The translations under genes were made by a program, and so were the position numbers. From assembly GCA_034189325.1 (NCBI GenBank), contig JAXHUM010000014.1, forward strand, positions 1-16,223: a stretch of 16,223 bases of DNA, read 5' to 3'. Below are positions 7,118-14,487 of the stretch, one piece after another (position 1 is the stretch's first letter; every line of letters begins with the position of its first letter). The notes beneath the pieces are model-generated. The model worked only from the letters and a program-made list of their open reading frames with translations. It was not told the origin of the DNA and searched no databases. Source of the stretch: JAXHUM01 sp034189325. Its GTDB lineage: Bacteria; Desulfobacterota; DSM-4660; Desulfatiglandales; Desulfatiglandaceae.

Positions 7118-8482
7118 TCAACTCTTTTTTCCTCCGACAATCTTAGTGACCGTCGTTATCAGATCGTATGCCTCCGCGCTTTTGACGACCACTTCGTCAG
7201 CTCCTGCCTTCAAGGCCTCTTCCCGTGTCCCAGCCCGGTTGTCCGAGGTAAATAGGATCAGTTTTGCTCCGGCGTGTTCGGGCTTCTCACGTAGGCGCCG
7301 ACACACTTCAATGCCGGAGAAGACCGGAAGCATGAAATCAATGACCGCTGCCGCAGGCCTTTCCCTGATGATCGTATCGAGGCCCTCTCGGCCATCTCTT
7401 GCTGTGATCGGGTAGAATCCGGCCTTTTGGAACAGGCGCGTGTATAGCCTTAAAATGACCGGGTTATCGTCTACGATGACGACTTTAAGAGGTTCGTTTG
7501 TCAGAGGTTGTGATGTTTCGTCTTTGTGTTGTTCTCTCTCGTCGATCACAAGGAGCCTATCTCCTTTTTCCAATACGGTTTCAGGGGGGGGGAGGATGAG
7601 ATCATTCCCATTTCTTCGAAGCCCTATAATTTGCCTCCCCATTTCTTCTGAAACCAATTTGACCGTTTCTCCTTGCATGCTTGAACCCGGCTGGATAGAC
7701 ACCCACAGGGGAGCTACATTGGTGGGAGAAACACATTCCTTTGGACCGGGAGATTTTCCAGCCACCTCGAGCATGTCTTGTGCTATCTGCTTGCCAGCCG
7801 TGGCAAAAGGAGAGATCACGCTGTCCGCACCGGCACGAAGTGTCTTCCGCTCAGAGGAAGAATCCTCCGCCCTTGCAATGATCTGTAGAGTGGGATTCAG
7901 TTCACGGGCAGTGAGAACAATAAAGAGATTTTCAGGATCTGAGTTCAAAAGCGCTAACAAACCACTGGCCGATTTTATCCCGGCATCAAGCAGGGTGGTT
8001 TCCCGAGTGGCATCCCCTTCAATACAAAAGAAGCCCCTTTCTCTCATCTCCTGACATTGCTCAGAATTGGTCTCGATCATGACGCAAGGACTACCCATCT
8101 TGCTGAAATATTCTACAGCTGCTGCGCCAACCCTTCCAACCCCGCAAATGATAAAATGTGACTTGAGCTGTGAAATCTTCTTTTTCATTTTTCGTATCTC
8201 CGAATGGCCACTCCATACCCTTTCCATAAGGGACTCAACCACCACATGCCCCGTGAACGCCAGACTACCAAATCCCAAAAGGATAAACAGAGTGGTGAAC
8301 ACACGCCCCGTCTCCGATAGTGGTTTCACCTCTCCGAACCCTACGGTTGTAATGGTGATTACGGACATGTAAACAGCCTCCATCAATGAATAACCCTCTA
8401 TTATCTCGTATCCCAATGTCCCTATAACAACCGTGGACATACAGAACAGAAGGGCGACAATAGTCTTTCCTTTCGAAGACAT
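7118..8482 (-). CDS. Two-TM potassium channel with RCK (TrkA-N/TrkA-C) domains fused to a C-terminal receiver domain
   Basis: Inner-membrane K+ channel of 454 residues from the ATG at 8482. TM1 is about 6-27, the pore helix and filter TITTVGFGE end at about 51 (TVGFG at 46-50, the K+ selectivity signature), and TM2 is about 61-85. Then comes RCK_N (about 108-238), with nucleotide-binding GVGRVG at 114-119, an acidic residue in MIETN and GDATRE; then RCK_C (about 253-316), with GRQIIGL and EKGDRLLVID. The MthK/Kch-type plan would end here, but a complete receiver domain follows (about 332-450): acidic pair D338/D339, phospho-aspartate D382 in VIDFMLP, T412 and K434. All phosphorylation residues are kept, so the channel is probably gated or tuned by a histidine kinase. 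The frame also allows a TTG at 8488. The ATG lacks its own good ribosome site but lies two bases after the stop of the leader ORF 8485-8589, so coupling is likely. Confidence 0.92.
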   Translation of the reverse strand: MSSKGKTIVALLFCMSTVVIGTLGYEIIEGYSLMEAVYMSVITITTVGFGEVKPLSETGRVFTTLFILLGFGSLAFTGHVVVESLMERVWSGHSEIRKMKKKISQLKSHFIICGVGRVGAAAVEYFSKMGSPCVMIETNSEQCQEMRERGFFCIEGDATRETTLLDAGIKSASGLLALLNSDPENLFIVLTARELNPTLQIIARAEDSSSERKTLRAGADSVISPFATAGKQIAQDMLEVAGKSPGPKECVSPTNVAPLWVSIQPGSSMQGETVKLVSEEMGRQIIGLRRNGNDLILPPPETVLEKGDRLLVIDEREQHKDETSQPLTNEPLKVVIVDDNPVILRLYTRLFQKAGFYPITARDGREGLDTIIRERPAAAVIDFMLPVFSGIEVCRRLREKPEHAGAKLILFTSDNRAGTREEALKAGADEVVVKSAEAYDLITTVTKIVGGKKS

Positions 8483-8484
8483 AT

Positions 8485-8589
8485 TCAATTCCGTCCGCAG
8501 ACTCTAACGTTACCTGCTAATCGGTTCGGCCAGTTCTTTGAAGAATACATCTTAGAGTGAGACACTGATGTGAAACGCCTTGTTCGCAT
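8485..8589 (-). CDS. Small basic leader ORF (34 residues) coupled to the channel gene
   Basis: Starts MRTRRFTSVSHSK and ends VRVCGRN; ten residues are Arg or Lys. TTGGAGG ends three bases before its ATG (8587-8589), the best ribosome site in this gap, and a promoter-like element lies just upstream. Its TGA (8485-8487) is separated by two bases from the channel ATG, an arrangement that usually couples translation of the second gene to the first. It could be a regulatory leader peptide or only a ribosome-delivery device. No family is recognised. Confidence 0.45.
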   Translation of the reverse strand: MRTRRFTSVSHSKMYSSKNWPNRLAGNVRVCGRN

Positions 8590-8620
8590 AAGCCTCCAAT
8601 TTAACAAAGGTATCACCTAT

Positions 8621-8648
8621 TTTATAGCAGTAATTACTCAGGAAGCAA
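8621..8648 (-). promoter_or_regulatory. Sigma-70-like promoter for the leader ORF and channel
   Basis: On the minus strand, TTGCTT (8643-8648), a 16-base spacer and TATAAA (8621-8626, within TATAAAAT). The expected start near 8613 would give a 5' leader of about 25 bases carrying the GGAGG of the leader ORF, a consistent arrangement. Read by eye only. Confidence 0.4.
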
Positions 8649-8683
8649 GTAATAACGGAAGAGTCATAGGTACGCCCGCTGAT

Positions 8684-8851
8684 TCAGCTGAAGAGACACC
8701 TATTCTTGTGTTCTGTGGCGATGATCATTAGCTCAAGGGACTTTTTCAGGCGGCTTTTAATGTCCGGATGAGGTGGCTTCCAGATCTTGCTTCCATCACG
8801 GAATCGACCCGAGTGAGACCTTTTTGAAGTAAAAGAACCGTTGCACGGCAT
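8684..8851 (-). CDS. Possible small basic ORF (55 residues), unrecognised
   Basis: Frame from ATG at 8849-8851 to TGA at 8684-8686, starting MPCNGSFTSKRSHSGRF and containing IWKPPHPDIKSRLKKSLELM. The composition is protein-like (amphipathic, Lys/Arg-rich C-terminal half), but no ribosome binding site precedes the ATG. It occupies the gap between the channel leader and the plus-strand peptidase, upstream of the channel promoter. It may be a real small protein, the remnant of a larger one, or chance. Confidence 0.25.
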   Translation of the reverse strand: MPCNGSFTSKRSHSGRFRDGSKIWKPPHPDIKSRLKKSLELMIIATEHKNRCLFS

Positions 8852-8947
8852 GCGCAATAATGGGTATCATAAAGGCGTAGCGTAAGTGTTTATGGGGTAT
8901 AAGTTAGAAAAGAGAACAACATACAGGAGAGCCGGGAGGAGAAACCT

Positions 8948-9847
8948 ATGAAGACCATGCCTTGCCTTTTGATTCCCCTGTTTATTATTTTATGTCCAGG
9001 GGATCTCCCTGCCTTTGAGTTCCATAGGCTTCAAGGAAAGGGGCTTACTGTTATATTTGAGCCACCATTGGAGGCTCTCGCAATAGAAGTCGCAAGGACC
9101 TATCCACAGGTCAAGGAACAGCTTGAAAACAGGTTAGGCTGGACGCTTAAGTCGAAGCCGTCAGTTCTTCTTTTCAAAGACAGGAAACATAAGTTGTGGG
9201 CACGCAAGAATCCACTTATCTACGCATTTGCAGTACCGGCAAAGAGCCTGATAGTAATATATTCCTCCAGAATGGCTACCTCTGAAAATGCGCTTAGGAA
9301 CACCCTTGAGCATGAGCTCTGTCACTTACTTCTCCACTCCCATATCAACAAGACTCCCCTGCCAAGGTGGCTGGATGAGGGAGTGTGCCAATGGCTGAGC
9401 GACGGACCGGGCGAAATTGTTGCCGATCAAAAACGATCTCTCCTGAACAGGGTTGCTGTTGCGGGAGAATATATACGGCTCAAGGATCTCAGGAAAGATT
9501 TTCCTACGGATACTGAGGCACTGCTGCTTGCCTATGAACAGAGCAAGGACATTGTCAGGTATATGGTCAGGCGATTTGGTCAGGAGGGAGTCAAAAGACT
9601 TCTTGGATATATGAAGCAGGGTAAGACGGTGGATGACGCCGCATTCAAGGCCCTCTTTATTCGATTGGATGACCTTGAAAAGGAGTGGCACGATTCCCTT
9701 GAAAGCCGTAAGACCTGGTATATCTATTTCAGCTACTATCTCTATGAGATTCTTTTTGCCCTCGCAGCCCTCACAACTATATATGCCTCTATAAGGCTTT
9801 TCATAAAAAAGAGAAACTATATGAGAGAGGAGACGCCCTTCCTTTGA
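8948..9847 (+). CDS. Secreted/membrane-anchored HExxH metallopeptidase, peptidase-MA-like
   Basis: 299 residues. An N-terminal signal peptide (hydrophobic 5-17, probable cleavage near LPA/FEF, about residue 22) places it outside the cytoplasm. The zinc site is HELCH (122-126) with the likely third ligand E144 in PRWLDEGVCQWLS, the spacing and wording of the gluzincin peptidase-MA-like families. A single transmembrane helix near the C-terminus (about 262-286, LFALAALTTIYASIRL) followed by a basic tail KKRNY predicts anchoring with the catalytic domain in the periplasm. The ATG has GGAGGAG about six bases upstream. Alone on its strand; divergent from the channel region and convergent with the DUF401 gene. 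The substrate is unknown. Confidence 0.85.
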   Translation: MKTMPCLLIPLFIILCPGDLPAFEFHRLQGKGLTVIFEPPLEALAIEVARTYPQVKEQLENRLGWTLKSKPSVLLFKDRKHKLWARKNPLIYAFAVPAKSLIVIYSSRMATSENALRNTLEHELCHLLLHSHINKTPLPRWLDEGVCQWLSDGPGEIVADQKRSLLNRVAVAGEYIRLKDLRKDFPTDTEALLLAYEQSKDIVRYMVRRFGQEGVKRLLGYMKQGKTVDDAAFKALFIRLDDLEKEWHDSLESRKTWYIYFSYYLYEILFALAALTTIYASIRLFIKKRNYMREETPFL

Positions 9848-9886
9848 GGCGGCAGGGCAAACCATGCCCAAGCCCATCTCTCTTAC

Positions 9887-9926
9887 CCTGATATGATGTC
9901 TCCATGTGCCACAGACAGATCTCAGG
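9887..9926. other. Two-tier stem-loop between convergent genes
   Basis: CCTGA (9887-9891) pairs with TCAGG (9922-9926), and inside it TGTCT (9897-9901) pairs with AGACA (9913-9917). It sits 40 bases after the peptidase stop and may help define 3' ends. There is no adjacent T-run (an A7 run lies further on, at 9946-9953), so it is not a clean intrinsic terminator. Confidence 0.25.
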
Positions 9927-10044
9927 ACCTCTTTGACGGTTTTAAAAAAAGCTCAATATGGGTGTTACATTGCATCCTTCATTACTGCAGCGTACGATAC
10001 CACACCTAATTCCTCAAGGTTTGCAGGCCTTGATCTTGAACTTT

Positions 10045-11340
10045 CTACGAAACTACAATCCTCAACACCAGGAAAATAGCAGTGCTTACCGCCATGATCG
10101 TAAAGGCCGGCTTGAAAAGATGACGGTAACTCTTAATGAGGCTCGCACCAAAGTAATCCTTTGTGACCAAAAAACAGAGGTGAACAGGAGATAGCATCAT
10201 GCCCATATAGCCAAAGGTATAGGCAAGCCCGGCATAGAGGATGTAATCGAAAAGGGGAGATGATGGAAACAGGGGAATGATGAGGGGAAAAGAAGTCCCG
10301 ACAAAGCCGATGGCAATCCCGGTTATGAGTCCTGAAATAAAGGGCGTTATCAAGATTATAAGAATCGCCGGGATGCCAAAGGCCTCCAGTTCGTTTCTCA
10401 CCTGTACGACCGCCTGACTATCTGTCATCACACCCTTGAAAACCATAATGGCCACGATAAGAAACAGCATAGGCAAAATATGACTGTCCGTCACGGCTGT
10501 TCGAAGGTCTTTCAAGGGAATATGGTCCGTGCAGAGAATCCATATACCAGAGGCAAAGAGTCCCGGCAGGATAGAAACCGCTCCTCCTATGTTGATCTGA
10601 AACCCCACAAGTGACAGGAGTCCTGCCAGTCCTTCCACTGCTATTGTTATGAGAATAACAACAAGGATCGGCATAATTTCCCACAGGAAATCCCTTATCG
10701 CCGAGAAAAAGACTACTCCCCCATGACCTGCGGGCATTTTTCCAAGGGGTCTCAGAAGGAAGAAGGCCCCTGTCATGGCAGTGACCAAGGTCATGGGGAA
10801 CATAAACAGCATGAACCGCCACATTTCCACGTCCAATAGGGCTACGGCCAGGACAACGCCCGGATAGAGTGGCCACCAATATTCCCACATATGGCGGAAC
10901 CAGTAATTGACCATTGTTTGCTCTTCCCTCGTGACGCTGTTTTTGGCAAAGGCCGTTTCGACCATTGGCGCAGAGAAAAGGGCACCTCCGGGCATTGGAA
11001 GGAGGCCGATCAGGGCCGGCATAACCGATCCGACTGTCCGGTTGTCTCTCGATATACGACCAAAGCTCTCAAGAATACGGTCAAGGTGGCCGCTTTCTTT
11101 CAAGAGCCTACTTATCACTAGGATAGAACCTACGATCAGGATCAGACTAAAGGTCTGAAAACTGGTCAGAGTCTTCAGGATGCTTTCACCTAGACGCAGA
11201 GCACCAAGGTCCATCCAGAGCCCTAAGGCCAGAGAACCGACAATGAGAGAAAGACTCAGATGAAGTCTCAATTTGTTTAGGAGAAGAATAAGGACAAAAA
11301 CAGAAATGATCTTTGTCAGGGCTGAGAGAGATAATATCAT
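10045..11340 (-). CDS. DUF401 family integral membrane permease
   Basis: 431 residues, hydrophobic throughout, with roughly ten to twelve membrane segments, related to the ion-transporter/Gnt-type permease folds. Family hallmarks: GLLPMPGGALFSAPMV (112-127) and NYWFRHMWEYWWPLYPG (145-161), followed by PGLFASGIWIL, FISGLITGIAIGFVGTSFPL and a C-terminal LSPVHLCFLVTKDYFGA. The substrate of DUF401 proteins is not established; an organic-anion or sugar-acid-type carrier is only a guess. The ATG at 11340 has no clear ribosome binding site, and the stop just upstream leaves little choice of start. No operon partner: 141 bases separate it from the nuclease-like gene upstream. Confidence 0.88.
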   Translation of the reverse strand: MILSLSALTKIISVFVLILLLNKLRLHLSLSLIVGSLALGLWMDLGALRLGESILKTLTSFQTFSLILIVGSILVISRLLKESGHLDRILESFGRISRDNRTVGSVMPALIGLLPMPGGALFSAPMVETAFAKNSVTREEQTMVNYWFRHMWEYWWPLYPGVVLAVALLDVEMWRFMLFMFPMTLVTAMTGAFFLLRPLGKMPAGHGGVVFFSAIRDFLWEIMPILVVILITIAVEGLAGLLSLVGFQINIGGAVSILPGLFASGIWILCTDHIPLKDLRTAVTDSHILPMLFLIVAIMVFKGVMTDSQAVVQVRNELEAFGIPAILIILITPFISGLITGIAIGFVGTSFPLIIPLFPSSPLFDYILYAGLAYTFGYMGMMLSPVHLCFLVTKDYFGASLIKSYRHLFKPAFTIMAVSTAIFLVLRIVVS

Positions 11341-11481
11341 TTCAAGAAAAGGCTTTTAGGGCATAAGACGCTGGAGAATTATTTTGTTGTCATTTTTCCT
11401 GGATGCAGCACGATATTCCTTTTATGAACTCGAGACGATTCCGGATCCTGAGCCAAGAACCAACATCTTCAGAGAACAGAC

Positions 11482-11997
11482 CTATTGTTCCATCCGACTT
11501 TTGCGCCATTGACTTGGGCTCACATACTTATCTCCCAGGATCCACATGCCTGTTTTGTTTTCCCTGGCCTCAGTCTCCGCAGCCAAATAAGGCTCCACAT
11601 CAAAACCTTCCGGAAGACCTTCTTTGTGGACTTCCGCCACACCACGCCTGACTAATTCCAGATTGATGTTCTTGCCCTGAGCGTATATGACACCGACGAT
11701 ATAATTGTCAGGATATCCGGCCTTTCCGTAGCCTTTGACCTCCACTGTCTTGTTCAGAACTAACTGGGCCAACTCTTCTTTGGCTGATTTCCCAAACGGC
11801 TGCCCTTCCTCACCAGCATTATCGGAGATTTCTGGGGCATCTATTCCTAACAGAAAAATGTAAATAGCCGTATCGGCGGTCTCGGCCCTTACAGTATCTC
11901 CATCATAGACCTTCGTGATTGTGAACTGACCGGCAAGAACAGGATTTACGAAAAGAAATGATGCTAAAAGCAAAAAGATATGGCCAACTTTTACCAT
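11482..11997 (-). CDS. Secreted thermonuclease-fold (SNase) protein lacking both catalytic arginines
   Basis: 171 residues: signal peptide (hydrophobic 6-20, likely cut after VLA at 22), then an SNase OB-fold. Matches: FTITKVYDGDTVRA (25-38), LLGIDAPE (49-56), GKSAKEELAQLV, a strand with IVGVIYAQGKNINLELVRRGVAEV, and GMW near the end. The metal ligands equivalent to staphylococcal nuclease D21, D40 and E43 are present (D34, D53, E56). The arginine that precedes the GID motif (R35 in S. aureus) is F48 here, and the second (R87, in YGR) is absent from DNYIVGV. In staphylococcal nuclease either loss reduces activity by orders of magnitude, so this is probably a weak nuclease or a binding protein. 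The start has only TAGGT about six bases upstream. Confidence 0.88.
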   Translation of the reverse strand: MVKVGHIFLLLASFLFVNPVLAGQFTITKVYDGDTVRAETADTAIYIFLLGIDAPEISDNAGEEGQPFGKSAKEELAQLVLNKTVEVKGYGKAGYPDNYIVGVIYAQGKNINLELVRRGVAEVHKEGLPEGFDVEPYLAAETEARENKTGMWILGDKYVSPSQWRKSRMEQ

Positions 11998-12064
11998 AAT
12001 TAACCTAATTTAGCGAAATCATGATTCCTGACAACAGACCGAGCGCGTGATTTTGTCAACGGAT

Positions 12065-12085
12065 CAAAACAAAACCCTTAGGGGT
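12065..12085 (-). terminator. Weak intrinsic terminator after the PilZ gene
   Basis: On the minus strand, ACCC-CTAA-GGGT followed directly by TTTTGTTTTG, 19 bases beyond the PilZ stop. The stem is only four base pairs, so efficiency is doubtful, but the U-rich tail and position fit. Confidence 0.35.
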
Positions 12086-12103
12086 GATCGTTAATGCCAC
12101 GCT

Positions 12104-12430
12104 CTACCCCTCCAAGACAGATATACCTACCAGATATTGACCTGCAAACCGAGGTTCGTCACTTGTGATATGTACCACTTTTGTCCTCAAGAATTTTCCA
12201 GGTCTCGATGAATCGGTTGTATAGTACTTCATGTCTAAAATATCGCCGACTTTCAAATGTCCTATCAAGGCCGAATCCTTTTTGACAACAATACAGAGCC
12301 CCTTTGATGACATGTCCCATATTTTGAACCGATAAACAGAAGCAATCTCCTCGATTGATACTTCCACGCTGTAATACTCATCTACAATCTTCCTGGATTC
12401 CGACCTTCTCTCGACAGGGTTGTCTGCCAT
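12104..12430 (-). CDS. Single-domain PilZ protein, c-di-GMP receptor
   Basis: 108 residues, a stand-alone PilZ domain. Both c-di-GMP-binding motifs are intact: RxxxR as R9-S-E-S-R13 and [D/N]xSxxG as D39-M-S-S-K-G44, followed by the beta-barrel core (LKVGDILDMKYY, RTKVVHITSDEP, YLVGISVLEG). Proteins like this bind c-di-GMP and pass the signal to motility, secretion or transport machinery through protein contact; the partner is not visible. Start ATG with AAGGGA seven bases upstream. It is a single-gene unit with a long upstream gap. An HD-GYP enzyme, which degrades the same messenger, lies 2.7 kb away beyond mgtE. Confidence 0.9.
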   Translation of the reverse strand: MADNPVERRSESRKIVDEYYSVEVSIEEIASVYRFKIWDMSSKGLCIVVKKDSALIGHLKVGDILDMKYYTTDSSRPGKFLRTKVVHITSDEPRFAGQYLVGISVLEG

Positions 12431-13113
12431 AATTTATTCCCTTGGGGTTGCCCGATCTTTTTTGGGGCTTGTTCAGGAAAAAGCATTTCATCTACCTCCC
12501 CTCCCTTCGGGGATAACCCGGGTGAAGAGGAATGAGCAAGCAGGTCTTGCAGGACTCAATAGTCTTTTGAGGGCCTCTCAAATGAACAAGGAAACAATTA
12601 TATTTATCCACATATGATACACAATATAGACTATAGATGTAAAGAAAATAACGATTTATACATCAATAGAGTATCCGAATCTCCTGCCACCAAGAAGCAA
12701 TCGAAACCCATTTTAAATACATCGACACCTGAGACATCCCAAGTGAAATACTCACTTTGAACCTCCTGCAGGCCTGAATTCAGCGGGATCGGAGACAGTA
12801 AAAACCATCGGCAAAAGCCCTAAGCCGGGACGACCTGAGGGGCATTAATTTCGAATCTTTGTTGGAATGAGCCTCTAAGTTTTTAAAGGAGATGAGTAGG
12901 AATAACATTCAGGCTGCAGATCTTGCTTCTGAACCATGTGCTCCGCGCTTAATGAGAAAGTTACAACGATGCTTTTCTTTAACTAACCCCCTACTCTTTT
13001 GAGATATTTGAGTAGACCCGCACTCCCCTCCCTTTTCATTTTAAGACCTGCCCTGTTAAGACAGAGAAACACCGACACAAAACATGAAAGGAGTCCACAG
13101 GCAGGCCTTAAAA
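12431..13113. other. 683-base gap between the PilZ and mgtE genes
   Basis: No full gene. The AT-rich stretch 12590-12660 probably holds the PilZ promoter. A small GC hairpin is at 12497-12513 (TCCCC/GGGGA). Minus-strand micro-ORFs lie at 12663-12808, a 6-bp dyad CTACTC/GAGTAG at 12991-13015, and a large inverted repeat at 13038-13114. No RNA gene was recognised. Confidence 0.5.
12631..12844 (-). other. Stacked minus-strand micro-ORFs or a frameshifted small gene
   Basis: Three readable frames overlap. Frame 1 (ATG at 12808, stop 12752-12754) gives 18 residues, MVFTVSDPAEFRPAGGSK. Frame 2 (12663-12755) gives 30 residues from a GTG with a perfect AGGAGG (12762-12767) six bases upstream; its GTG overlaps the frame-1 stop as GTGA. 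Frame 3, open from 12841 side to the TAG at 12631, has no usable early start but reads most like a protein, with EYFTWDVSGVDVFKMGFD just past the frame-1 stop. A one-base shift would fuse frames 1 and 3 into one product of about 60 residues. This may be a real coupled peptide pair, a decayed gene or a frameshift; no family is recognised. Confidence 0.3.
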
Positions 13114-13114
13114 T
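13038..13114. repeat. Imperfect inverted repeat at the 3' end of mgtE
   Basis: ATTTTAAGACCTGCC (13038-13052) faces GGCAGGCCTTAAAAT (13100-13114), 14 of 15 positions complementary, and pairing can extend by three (TGT/ACA) with one bulged base. The loop is about 40-47 bases and contains a small CTGT/ACAG hairpin. The right arm touches the mgtE stop codon. The structure could be a 3' stabilising stem for mgtE mRNA or the ends of a tiny mobile remnant. No T-run follows on the minus strand. Confidence 0.5.
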
Positions 13115-14487
13115 TAAGAGGAAAGAGTCAAGAAAAGGGTGACGAGTCCCAAGTAAACAAGGAGGCTCAGGATATCGTTTGATGTTGTCACAAAAGGGCC
13201 TGTGGCAATGGCCGGATCGACATTGAATTTCTTGAGTGTTAAAGGGACTGCCGCGCCTATTATTCCTGCGTTAAGGATTATCACCACCAGAGACAATGCA
13301 ATAACAGAGCCCAAAGCATAATCGGAAAGCCAAAAGCCGACAATCAATCCAAGAAGCACACCACATATGACACCGTTAATAATGGCGACTCTCGCTTCCA
13401 TCCACAAACGTTTGCCTACTTTTACAAGACTGATATCCCCCGTGGCCAAGCCTCTGACGACAACTGTAGCCGCCTGCGTCCCAGTGTTCCCACCCATTGC
13501 CATAACGACGGGGAAAAAAAACGAAAGGGCAATCACTCTCTCGAGGGACGCCTCAAATTCGCGTATGACGGCAGCAGCCAGAACACCCCCGAGAAGCCCG
13601 GCTATAAGCCAGGGCAGTCTCGCTCTCGATATTTTGAGGGTCGATTCTTCTGCAATTTCCTGATCAATAACACCTGCCATGAGGGAAAAATCCTCATCAA
13701 CCTCTTCCTTCATCGCGTCGATGATATCATCGTGGGTGATGCGTCCGATGAGTCGAAAGTCATCGTCAACCACCGGGATACTCACAAGATCGTACTTCTT
13801 TACGAGACGGACCACCTCTTCCTGATCCGTCCGGACATGCACAGAGATTATTTCAGGGTTCATTATATCCTTGACCTTCTTTTCAGGAGGGTCGAGGATC
13901 AAATCTTTGAGGGAAACAACCCCTGCCAATTTATCCTTGTCATCCACTACCCAAAGGTAATAAAGGTTTTCCACCTCTTGCCTCATTTTCCTCACGGTTT
14001 CAATAGCATCCGCGAGCGTGACATCAGATTTCACGGCAACAAATTCCAAGGCCATGATACCGCCGGCCGTATCCTCCGGGTAGGGAAGAAGTTTCTCAAG
14101 ATCCTCAGAGACATCATCTCCAACGCTTTCGATAATCGCTCTGGCCCGCTTCCCGGGCAAATCACCTATCAGGTCCGCAGCATCATCAGAGTCAAGTCCC
14201 TGAACAATCTGGGAAATTGCCTGATTGTCAAGATCTTTAATTAGACGTTCTTGGACCGGGGGCTCAATCTCTATCAGGACCTCTCCAGCTCCTTCGGGCT
14301 CCAGAAGCCTGAAGATAAAGAGCCGTTCATCAGGCTCCAGGTGTTCGATCAAGTCTGCCATATCAGCAGCCCTTGTTCTGTCAATCAGTTCTTGCAAAGC
14401 TTGGTGATTCCCCTGCCCTACGAAACGCTTCACCTCATCGATTAAATCGCTGTCAATTGTTCTACTCTTAAATTCAAGCAACCTCAT
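13114..14487 (-). CDS. mgtE: Magnesium transporter/channel MgtE
   Basis: Homodimeric inner-membrane Mg2+ channel gated by cytosolic Mg2+. 457 residues, full length. Order: MgtE N superhelical domain (about 20-140, with PEDTAGGIM at its end), two CBS domains (about 145-200 and 208-265, separated by VKDIMNPEIISV), a plug-helix region, and five membrane helices from 292, with the signature MAMGGNTGTQAATVVVRGLA (329-348) and FVTTSNDILSL (432-442), whose D438 is the likely pore Mg2+ ligand. The ATG at 14487 has AGAGGAG only one base upstream, too close for normal initiation. A TTG at codon 3 (14481) would have ideal spacing, or initiation may be coupled to the upstream ORF that ends inside mgtE (14474-14644). 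The ribosome site can be sequestered by a 6-bp hairpin. Confidence 0.96.
   Translation of the reverse strand: MRLLEFKSRTIDSDLIDEVKRFVGQGNHQALQELIDRTRAADMADLIEHLEPDERLFIFRLLEPEGAGEVLIEIEPPVQERLIKDLDNQAISQIVQGLDSDDAADLIGDLPGKRARAIIESVGDDVSEDLEKLLPYPEDTAGGIMALEFVAVKSDVTLADAIETVRKMRQEVENLYYLWVVDDKDKLAGVVSLKDLILDPPEKKVKDIMNPEIISVHVRTDQEEVVRLVKKYDLVSIPVVDDDFRLIGRITHDDIIDAMKEEVDEDFSLMAGVIDQEIAEESTLKISRARLPWLIAGLLGGVLAAAVIREFEASLERVIALSFFFPVVMAMGGNTGTQAATVVVRGLATGDISLVKVGKRLWMEARVAIINGVICGVLLGLIVGFWLSDYALGSVIALSLVVIILNAGIIGAAVPLTLKKFNVDPAIATGPFVTTSNDILSLLVYLGLVTLFLTLSS

Noticed and set aside
8483..8488. TTG start extending the channel by two residues
   Set aside because: No spaced ribosome site; the ATG at 8482 fits the TGA-AT-ATG coupling with the leader ORF better, though it cannot be excluded.
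8838..8858. Sigma-54-like TTGCAC...TGCGCA element upstream of the peptidase
   Set aside because: The -12 half does not match TTGC at the required spacing; the resemblance comes mainly from a GCATGC palindrome.
12752..12767. RF2-style programmed +1 frameshift
   Set aside because: The ribosome-site sequence and TGA are present, but the slip codon AAG-T does not re-pair well and the product is not release factor 2; kept only as a speculation within the micro-ORF finding.
12892..13002. 36-residue plus-strand ORF with AAAGGAG
   Set aside because: The AAAGGAG touches the ATG with no spacer, and the translation shows no recognisable feature.
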